DNA of 64,000 bases from assembly GCF_018717645.1 (NCBI RefSeq), contig NZ_JAFLHG010000001.1:186001-250000 (forward strand). The letters run 5' to 3'. The stretch comes from Microbacterium flavum (lineage in GTDB: Bacteria; Actinomycetota; Actinomycetes; Actinomycetales; Microbacteriaceae). This document shows, piece after piece, positions 58,206-64,000 of this stretch. Each line of letters opens with the position of its first letter. Within the stretch, counting starts at the first letter, position 1. The notes beneath the pieces are model-generated. The model searched no databases and had not been told where the DNA came from. It saw nothing but the letters and a program-made list of their open reading frames with translations. The position numbers were made by a program, and so were the translations under genes.

Positions 58206-59201
58206 ATGACCTCCCCCTCCACCGGGCGCCGCGCGGCTCTCGTGTACAACCCGACGAAGGTGGATGCCGAGAACCTGCGCGCACGGGTCGCCGCCCACGC
58301 GGCCGCGGCGGGATGGGCCGACCCGCTCTTCTTCGAGACCACCGTCGACGATCTCGGCGACGGGGTCACACGCGACGCTCTGGACGCGGGCGCCGCGGCC
58401 GTCCTGGTCGCCGGAGGCGACGGCACCGTGCGGGCCGTGAGCCAGGCGATGGCGGGGTCGGGCGTGCCGCTCACGATCGTCCCGAGCGGCACCGGCAACC
58501 TCCTCGCCCGAAACCTCGACCTGCCTCTCGCGGACCCCGATGCCATGGTCGCGGCGACCTTCAGCGGCGACGTGCACGCGATCGACGTGGGGTGGGCCCG
58601 GCTCGTCCGCGCGGGCGGCCACCACGAGGAGCACGCGTTCGTCGTCATGGGCGGCATGGGCCTGGATGCCGCGATGATCGCCAACACGAGCGGCGACCTC
58701 AAGAAGAGGGTGGGCTGGGTCGCCTACGTCGACGGCGCGGCGAAGTCGCTCGTGAAGGCGAAGCCGTTCCCGATCATGTACCAGGTGCTCGGTCACCGTA
58801 TGCATCGCGCCCAGATCCAGAGCGTCCTGTTCGCGAACTGCGGCTCCCTGCCGGCCGGGCTCGAGCTGATCCCCGAGGCATCCGTCGCCGACGGCGACCT
58901 CGACGTCGTCATCTTCCAGCCCAAGACGGCACTCGGCTGGCTCGCCGTCTGGCGCCGGGTCGCCTGGGACAACAGCGTGCTGCGGAAATTCCGCGCCGGT
59001 AGGAGCATCCTGCGCCTGCGGACGAAGGACAACACCGTCCGCTACGCGAAGGGCCGCGGCGTCGAACTCGCCGCCTCGGCCGCGCAGCCCATCCAGCTCG
59101 ACGGCGACGAGTTCGGCGAGGCCACCGCCGTCAGCGCCCGGGTGGATGCCGGCGCCCTGCGCCTCGCGGTGCCCGCGGGCCACGTGATCCCCGGGCTGTA
59201 G
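58206..59201 (+). CDS. Diacylglycerol kinase family lipid kinase (YegS/DagK type)
   Basis: A 331-residue two-domain lipid kinase. The nucleotide site is AAVLVAGGDGTVRAVSQAMA with the invariant GGDGT, the second loop is IVPSGTGNLLARNLDL, and FVVMGGMGLDAAMIANTSGD opens the C-terminal domain. The opening AALVYNPTK also fits. It probably phosphorylates diacylglycerol or another membrane lipid; actinobacterial members include phosphatidylinositol-mannoside-pathway enzymes. A leaderless-type promoter fixes ATG 58206. Convergent with nothing; a palindromic element follows at 59273 before the photolyase gene. Confidence 0.92.
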   Translation: MTSPSTGRRAALVYNPTKVDAENLRARVAAHAAAAGWADPLFFETTVDDLGDGVTRDALDAGAAAVLVAGGDGTVRAVSQAMAGSGVPLTIVPSGTGNLLARNLDLPLADPDAMVAATFSGDVHAIDVGWARLVRAGGHHEEHAFVVMGGMGLDAAMIANTSGDLKKRVGWVAYVDGAAKSLVKAKPFPIMYQVLGHRMHRAQIQSVLFANCGSLPAGLELIPEASVADGDLDVVIFQPKTALGWLAVWRRVAWDNSVLRKFRAGRSILRLRTKDNTVRYAKGRGVELAASAAQPIQLDGDEFGEATAVSARVDAGALRLAVPAGHVIPGL

Positions 59202-59272
59202 GCGCCGCGGCCGGCGCCGTGGCGCGGCGCCGGTGCGCCCGCGCCGGGGCGCCCGCGCCCCGTCCCCGAAGC

Positions 59273-59334
59273 GCCGAGTGTCCAGAACACGCGGTGCGGT
59301 GCCGCCCGGCGTCCGCGTGTTGTGGACACTCGGC
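59273..59334. repeat. Inverted repeat, family GCCGAGTGTCCAnAACACGCGG, copy 1
   Basis: Arms of 22 bases (59273-59294 and 59313-59334) match in 21 positions with an 18-base spacer. A diverged second copy lies at 61038-61097. Both are in gene-free DNA on the two sides of the photolyase gene. Confidence 0.75.
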
Positions 59335-59483
59335 AGGGGGCCCAGGGGGCGAGGGAGCGGAGGGCGCGAGGGGGCGCAGGCGCGGAGGGGGCGACCCGCA
59401 GCGCGCAGCGGATGCCGTAGCCGTTCGACAGCGGCGGGCGCAAGGGCTCCCCGCGGAGGAGCGGACCGGGCACGATGGGGGGC

Positions 59484-60836
59484 ATGTCGGCATCCCCGAG
59501 CCTCGTCTGGTTCCGCGACGACCTGCGGCTGGCGGATCACCCCGCGCTGCGGGCCGCGGTCGACCGCGGCGAGCCGGTGATCGGGGTGTACGTCCTCGAC
59601 GAGGAGTCTCCCGGCATCCGCGCTCTCGGCGGCGCGGCGCGCTGGTGGCTGCACCACTCGCTCGCGGAGCTCGGCGAGCGCCTCGGCGAGAAGGGATCGG
59701 TCCTCGTGCTGCGGCGCGGCGCCGCGGGCGAGGTGATCCCCGCGCTCGCCCGGGATGTCGGCGCCGGGGCGGTGTATTGGAACCGACGGTACGGCTCGGC
59801 TGAGCGAGAGGTCGACACGGGCCTGAAGGAGGGCCTTTGCGCCGACGGGCTCGAGGTGCAGTCCTTTGCGGCATCCCTCCTCCATGAGCCGTGGACGGTG
59901 CGAACCGGCACCGGCACCCCCTACGGGGTCTTCACCCCGTTCTGGAAGGCCGCCCAGCAGCTCCCGCCGCCGCGCGCACCCCTGCCCGCACCCCGCCAGA
60001 TCGCGGGTCCGCACGCGCATCCCGCCACCGACGATCTGGACGAGTGGCAGCTCCTGCCGACATCCCCGGACTGGGCGGGCGGCCTGCGTGACCGCTGGGC
60101 GCCCGGGGAACGCGGCGCCACCGCGCGTCTGCACGCGTTCCTCACCGAGGACGCGGCAGACTACGACCGCGCACGCGACGAGCCGTCGGCCGGCGCGACG
60201 TCGCTGCTCTCCCCCCGGCTGCGGTGGGGCGAGCTGAGCCCCTTCCAGGTGTGGCACGCCGCGATCGAATCGGGCGCCCGCGTGGGCGGGTTCCTCTCCG
60301 AGCTCGGCTGGCGGGAGTTCTCCTGGCACACGCTCTATCACTTCCCGGATCTCGCGACGAAGAACCTGCGCTCGGCCTTCGATGCCTTCCCGTGGCCCCG
60401 CCTGCGGCCCTCGATGCTGAGCGCCTGGCAGAAGGGCGAGACCGGCTTCCCCTTGGTCGACGCCGGGATGCGCGAGCTCTGGGCGAGCGGCTACATGCAC
60501 AACCGCGTGCGGATGGTCACGGCATCCTTCCTCATCAAGAACCTGCTCATCGACTGGCGGCACGGCGAGCAGTGGTTCTGGGACACGCTTGTCGACGCGG
60601 ACGAGGCGAGCAATCCGTTCAACTGGCAGTGGGTCGCCGGCTCGGGAGCCGACGCCGCGCCCTACTTCCGCATCTTCAACCCGGAGCTGCAGGCGAAGAA
60701 GTTCGACCCCGACGGCCGCTACGTGAAGGAGTGGGCTCCGGATGCCGTCGGCGTGGGCGCCCGACTCCCGATCGTCGACCTCGCCGACACGCGCAAGGCC
60801 GCCCTCGCCGCCTACGAGGCCGTCAAGCGCGCCTGA
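59484..60836 (+). CDS. phr: Deoxyribodipyrimidine photolyase (class I CPD)
   Basis: A 450-residue flavoprotein that repairs UV-induced pyrimidine dimers with blue light. The N-terminal antenna domain starts SLVWFRDDLRLADHPALRAA. The FAD domain shows LRWGELSPFQVWHAAI, LGWREFSWHTLYHFPDL, and FPLVDAGMRELWASGYMHNR; the electron-transfer Trp residues are seen in WRHGEQWFWDTLVDADEASN and FNWQWVAGSG. ATG 59484 is preferred over ATG 59475 because it gives the normal MSxSPSLVWFRDDL start. The gene stands alone, with 282 bp of upstream and 308 bp of downstream gene-free DNA rich in inverted repeats. Confidence 0.95.
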   Translation: MSASPSLVWFRDDLRLADHPALRAAVDRGEPVIGVYVLDEESPGIRALGGAARWWLHHSLAELGERLGEKGSVLVLRRGAAGEVIPALARDVGAGAVYWNRRYGSAEREVDTGLKEGLCADGLEVQSFAASLLHEPWTVRTGTGTPYGVFTPFWKAAQQLPPPRAPLPAPRQIAGPHAHPATDDLDEWQLLPTSPDWAGGLRDRWAPGERGATARLHAFLTEDAADYDRARDEPSAGATSLLSPRLRWGELSPFQVWHAAIESGARVGGFLSELGWREFSWHTLYHFPDLATKNLRSAFDAFPWPRLRPSMLSAWQKGETGFPLVDAGMRELWASGYMHNRVRMVTASFLIKNLLIDWRHGEQWFWDTLVDADEASNPFNWQWVAGSGADAAPYFRIFNPELQAKKFDPDGRYVKEWAPDAVGVGARLPIVDLADTRKAALAAYEAVKRA

Positions 60837-60848
60837 CTCCGCTCCTCG

Positions 60849-60949
60849 CTGTACCGATTGCAGGATCGTTACCGTCTGCTGACCACCCGCGCCCCGGAAT
60901 CACGCGGTTACGGACCTCCCGCGCGCCGTCGATCCTGCAATCGGTACAG
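60849..60949. repeat. Perfect 20-base inverted repeat with 61-base spacer
   Basis: CTGTACCGATTGCAGGATCG at 60849-60868 is exactly complementary to 60930-60949. The spacer contains a smaller GGTTACCG-like pairing. Perfect arms with so long a spacer are rare by chance. Confidence 0.8.
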
Positions 60950-61037
60950 TCGGCGGCCGGGAATGCTCGCGCGGCCGCGGCGGCCGGCCCTCGCCCTCCG
61001 CCCCGCACCCGCTCCCCTCCGCGCCCCCGCACCTCCG

Positions 61038-61097
61038 TCGAGTGTCCAAGACACGCGGAGCCGGGGCGGCGGGGAACCGCGCGTTTTGGACACTCGG
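61038..61097. repeat. Inverted repeat, family GCCGAGTGTCCAnAACACGCGG, copy 2
   Basis: Arms at 61038-61058 and 61077-61097 match in 18 of 21 positions. The arm sequence (CGAGTGTCCAAGACACGCGG) matches copy 1 in nearly every base, while the spacers differ, so the arms and not the loops are conserved. Confidence 0.75.
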
Positions 61098-61144
61098 CAT
61101 GTCGGCGTGCGCGCGGACTCGGCGACGGGGCGCGGGCGGCGCGG

Positions 61145-62038
61145 TCAGCCCTTGACGGCTCCGCCCAGGCCGGCGCCGTTCAGGAAGAGGCGTTGGAAGA
61201 CGAGGAAGAGCACGATCGGGATCACGGTCGCGATCGCCAGGGCCGCGAGGAACACGTCGAGCTCGATGAACTGCTGCAGCTGCGGCAGGCGCACCGAGAG
61301 CGGCTGCAGCGCCGGATCCTTCAGCACGAGCATCGGCCAGAGGAAGTCCTTCCACGCCGCGATGACGGCGAACACCGACACCACCCCGATGATGGGCCGC
61401 GACATCGGGAGCACGATCGACGTGAAGAGCCGGTACGGGCCCGCCCCGTCCATGCGCGCCGCCTCGAACACCTCGCGGGGCAGCGAGTCGAAGAAGCGCA
61501 TCACGAGGAGGACGTTGAACGCGTTCGCGCCGGCGGGCAGCCACACGGCCCAGAAGGTGTTGATGAGCGAGTGGCCGAGCAGCGGCGGCTGGACGATGGC
61601 CAGGTACAGCGGCACTAGCAGGACGATCGTCGGGACGAACAGCGTCGCGAGCACAAGGGCCACGATGACCTTCCCGTACCGCGGCCGCAGGACGGAGAGG
61701 GCGTAGCCGGCCGTGGTCGCCACGACGATCTGGACCACCCACACCCCGAGGGCGATGATCACGGTGTTGAGGAAGTACTTGTCGATCTCGACCCGGGTCC
61801 ACGCCTCCGAGAGGTTCGCCCAGTCGATGCCGTTCGGCCACAGGGCGAGCGGCTGGCGGAGCGTGTCCTGCGTCGGCGTGAGGGCGGACTTCGCGAGCCA
61901 CAGGATGGGCCCGAGGCCCACGACCACCAACGAGACGAGGAGGATGCCGTGGGTCAGCCGCGTGGTCGCGCGCACGCGCCTGCGCCGCCAGTCGGCGACC
62001 GACAGGATGCCGCGGTCGCGGGCGTCCTCGGCGCTCAC
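61145..62038 (-). CDS. Carbohydrate ABC transporter permease (MalG type), third importer
   Basis: A 297-residue CUT1 permease with six membrane helices. The EAA loop is EVFEAARMDGAGPYRLFTSI and the protein ends FLNGAGLGGAVKG, the usual MalG-type tail. GTG 62038 overlaps the stop of the partner permease (GTGA). The first 25 residues are Arg-rich cytoplasmic sequence. No enzymes for sugar breakdown lie downstream; the next gene is the convergent photolyase. ATPase gene absent, as in the other two importers. Confidence 0.92.
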   Translation of the reverse strand: MSAEDARDRGILSVADWRRRRVRATTRLTHGILLVSLVVVGLGPILWLAKSALTPTQDTLRQPLALWPNGIDWANLSEAWTRVEIDKYFLNTVIIALGVWVVQIVVATTAGYALSVLRPRYGKVIVALVLATLFVPTIVLLVPLYLAIVQPPLLGHSLINTFWAVWLPAGANAFNVLLVMRFFDSLPREVFEAARMDGAGPYRLFTSIVLPMSRPIIGVVSVFAVIAAWKDFLWPMLVLKDPALQPLSVRLPQLQQFIELDVFLAALAIATVIPIVLFLVFQRLFLNGAGLGGAVKG

Positions 62039-63021
62039 GAGGTGCCCCACTTCTTCGTCAGGGCGAAGTACAGCGCCGAGAACACCGCGAGCACGCCTGC
62101 GAGCAGGAGGCTCAGCGCCGTCGCGGCGCCGTAGTCTCCGCCCAGACTGCTCTGGAACGCGTATTTGTAGATGAGCATCAGGATCGTCATGGTCGAGTTC
62201 GCCGGCCCTCCGCCGGTCAGCAGGAAGGGTTCGAGGAAGACCTGCGCCGTCCCGATGATCTGCAGGATGAAGGTGATGAAGAGGACGCCGCGCAGCTGCG
62301 GCAGCGTCACGTGCCACACCTTGCCCCAGACGCCGGCCCCGTCGACCTCGGCCGCGTCGTACAGCTCGGGAGCGACGCCGACGAGCGCGGCGAGGTAGAT
62401 GATCACGGTGCTGCCGGCCGCCGACCACGTCGCGAACAGCACGATCGACGGCATGGCGGTCGCGGCATCCTGCAGCCACGGCACCGGTCCGAGGCCGAGC
62501 CATCCCAGCATCGTGTTGAACACGCCGGTCGGCGAGGCGTCGTAGAAGAACTTCCAGAGCAGGGCGCCGACCACCGGCGGCACGATCACGGGGAGGTAGG
62601 CCAGCGCGCTGTAGAGCCCTCGGCCGCGACGGACCTCGCTCATGAGCACCGCCGCCACGAGCGGGATCGGGTAGCCGAGCAGGAGCGCCAGGAGCGCGAA
62701 CCACAGCGTGTTGGCGATGGCGGTGCCCAGCAGCGGATCGGAGAGGACCGTGGCGAAGTTGTCCCACCCGACCCATTCGGCGGGTGTGATGAGGTTCGTC
62801 TTCTGGAACGCCATGATCGCGGCGTCGACGATCGGCTTCCACGAGAACAGCACGAAGCTGAAGAGCAGCGGCAGGAGGAAGAGGAGGGTGTGCGGACCGT
62901 CTCCCCCGATCCATCGCCGCACCCGGCGTCGGCGCGGGCGCCTGACCGTCACGGCGTCCTCGAGCGCGTCGAGCGCGGCGGGCGCCGACGGCGGCGAGGT
63001 GGTGGGAGTGAGCTGCGTCAT
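62035..63021 (-). CDS. Carbohydrate ABC transporter permease (MalF type), third importer
   Basis: A 328-residue CUT1 permease. The cytoplasmic start (to about residue 45) is Pro/Arg-rich; HTLLFLLPLLFSFVLFSW begins the first helix. The EAA loop is ELYDAAEVDGAGVWGKVWHV and LLTGGGPANSTMTILMLIYK the family turn. ATG 63021 is preferred to ATG 63027 because AGGAGG lies 7 bases from the former and 1 from the latter. It is 71 bp after the binding-protein gene and coupled to the second permease. Confidence 0.93.
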   Translation of the reverse strand: MTQLTPTTSPPSAPAALDALEDAVTVRRPRRRRVRRWIGGDGPHTLLFLLPLLFSFVLFSWKPIVDAAIMAFQKTNLITPAEWVGWDNFATVLSDPLLGTAIANTLWFALLALLLGYPIPLVAAVLMSEVRRGRGLYSALAYLPVIVPPVVGALLWKFFYDASPTGVFNTMLGWLGLGPVPWLQDAATAMPSIVLFATWSAAGSTVIIYLAALVGVAPELYDAAEVDGAGVWGKVWHVTLPQLRGVLFITFILQIIGTAQVFLEPFLLTGGGPANSTMTILMLIYKYAFQSSLGGDYGAATALSLLLAGVLAVFSALYFALTKKWGTS

Positions 63022-63092
63022 CGTCATGCCTCCTGAAGCGGGATGGGGTGCCCTCCTCCCGGCTCGGGCGGCCGGGAGGAGGGGCGGCGAGG

Positions 63093-64000
63093 TCAGCCCG
63101 CCTTGGCGTAGAGCGCTTCGGCCTGCTTCTGCGCGTCCGCCAGGAGCGCCGGGATGTCGGCGTTCTGATCCGTCAGAACCGACTGCACCACCGAGTCCAG
63201 GAGCGCATAGACATCCTGAGTGGCCGTGCGCGGCTCCGGCACGAGGGGCTGGTCGAAGATCTGGTCCGTGTAGGGCGCCATCTGCTTCGTCGGCACGTTG
63301 ACGTACGGCGAGATCCACGACTGGTACTGCGTGAACTGCTCCTGGTCGAAGACCGGCAGCTCGGGGGCACCCACCGGCTGGTCGAGGGATGCCGCGAGCT
63401 TCGCCGTCTCGACGGCATCCGTCTCGTCGGCGATCTTGGACATGTAGTAGAAGTCGATCCAGTCCACGGCGGCGCTCTTCTCGGCCGGGGATGCCTTCGG
63501 GCTGACCGCGGCCAGAGTCCCGCCGCCGAGCACTCCGCCGTCACTGCCCTCGAGGGGAAGGACCGTGAGCCCGTAGTCGTCCGGCTTCAGGGCGTTCTGG
63601 GTGATGAGGTTGCCGTAGTTCCCGCCACCGGAGACGTACATGCCGATGCGGCCGGCGGCGAAGTCCTGGTTGATCGTGCCCCAGTCGTAGAGGAAGTTCG
63701 AGCCCATCGAGCCGTCCTTCCAGCGCAGATCCTGCAGGTACGTCAGCACCTTGGCGACGGCGGGGTCCGAGTCGAGCGTCGGCTCCGTGCCGTCCGCAGA
63801 TTCCGTGCGGCCGCCGAATGCGTCGGTGAGGGTCGTCAGGATCCACCCGCCGGTGTTGCTCGCGGTCATGGTGGCGTACCCGGCCTCGCCGGTGGCGTCG
63901 GAGATCTTCTTCGCCGCCGCGCGGACCTCCTCCCACGTCGTCGGGGGCTTGTCGGGGTCGAGGCCGGCCGCGGTGAACAGGGTGCGGTTGTAGTGCAGCC
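63093..64000 (-). CDS. Sugar ABC transporter solute-binding protein, N-terminus outside window
   Basis: The C-terminal 302 residues of a CUT1 binding protein are visible; the frame is open through the right edge, where it reads LHYNRTLFTAAGLDPDKPPT then TWEEVRAAAKKISDATGEAG, the standard helix of the family. The rest has NQDFAAGRIGMYVSGGGNYG and VLGGGTLAAVSPKASPAEKS and ends EALYAKAG. The signal peptide and lipobox must lie outside. It is the first visible gene of the third importer operon. Confidence 0.93.
   Translation of the reverse strand, partial: LHYNRTLFTAAGLDPDKPPTTWEEVRAAAKKISDATGEAGYATMTASNTGGWILTTLTDAFGGRTESADGTEPTLDSDPAVAKVLTYLQDLRWKDGSMGSNFLYDWGTINQDFAAGRIGMYVSGGGNYGNLITQNALKPDDYGLTVLPLEGSDGGVLGGGTLAAVSPKASPAEKSAAVDWIDFYYMSKIADETDAVETAKLAASLDQPVGAPELPVFDQEQFTQYQSWISPYVNVPTKQMAPYTDQIFDQPLVPEPRTATQDVYALLDSVVQSVLTDQNADIPALLADAQKQAEALYAKAG

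Larger units (their letters stand above)
60837..61144. other. Gene-free interval between photolyase and ABC permease
   Basis: This 308-bp interval between convergent genes holds two inverted repeats (60849-60949 and 61038-61097) separated by Ala/Arg-coding-like GC-rich DNA. I see no credible coding frame, tRNA or promoter; the repeats may act as terminators or be mobile palindromes. Confidence 0.6.

Noticed and set aside
59202..59483. Coding frames in the photolyase upstream interval
   Set aside because: Frames there are Arg/Ala/Gly repeats that cross the inverted repeat and have no start signals.
1..64000. CRISPR arrays, insertion sequences, prophage or integrase genes
   Set aside because: No regularly spaced repeats of CRISPR size and no transposase or integrase motifs were seen on either strand.

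Overview
The window is ordinary chromosome of a high-GC actinobacterium, most likely a Microbacteriaceae member close to Microbacterium. This is inferred from the strong GC bias in third codon positions, the very frequent 'gcatcc/ggatgc' word in coding DNA, two copies of the short family often mislabelled 'ATP-dependent DNA ligase' in Microbacteriaceae, CUT1 sugar importers without their own ATPase, and many leaderless-type promoters. About 65 protein genes and three tRNA genes (Arg-ACG, Ser-GCT, Ser-TGA) are visible. I see no rRNA, CRISPR array, phage, integrase or insertion sequence.

Layout. 1-9000: partial DUF2207 gene, MarR regulator, L-serine deaminase, amylosucrase, an FAD oxidoreductase overlapping a cupin gene, a small lipoprotein and a class III aminotransferase. 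9000-14900: Lrp regulator divergent from a methionine-gamma-lyase-type enzyme, an oxidoreductase/sugar-isomerase pair, a secreted alginate-lyase-fold protein and tRNA-Arg. 14900-20500: housekeeping and small genes, including an aldose-epimerase-type protein, a sulfurtransferase, a PadR regulator and a small alarmone synthetase. 20500-24300: reverse transsulfuration pair (CBS and cystathionine gamma-synthase/lyase) divergent from MetY. 24200-30550: DeoR-controlled sugar operon (binding protein, two permeases, class II aldolase, ADP-dependent-kinase-family protein). 30600-36300: small conserved genes, a ROK protein and a glycosyltransferase/phosphatase/membrane operon.

36300-43400: LacI-controlled operon for a fructoside (intracellular GH32, binding protein, two permeases, LacI), divergent from a secreted protein built of GH32-associated modules but lacking the catalytic domain. 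43400-52500: TetR with its MFS pump, a VOC protein, a CorA transporter, a two-component system co-transcribed with a small Asp/His-rich exported protein and divergent from an exported protein of unknown fold, and a second MFS protein. 52600-56600: serine block (two tRNA-Ser, LCP protein, HAD phosphatase, serS). 56600-64000: glutamate decarboxylase, diacylglycerol-kinase-family protein, photolyase surrounded by inverted repeats, and the start of a third CUT1 importer cut by the right edge.

The main theme is carbohydrate scavenging: three importers (none with an ATPase gene, so a shared MsiK-type ATPase elsewhere is expected), each with a distinct fate for its substrate, plus amylosucrase and GH32 that both act on sucrose-like sugars. 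A second theme is amino-acid and sulfur metabolism with several PLP enzymes. At least fourteen genes have a TANNNT-like hexamer placed 12-13 bases before the start codon, which I used to choose starts. All functions are read from sequence; none was tested by search.
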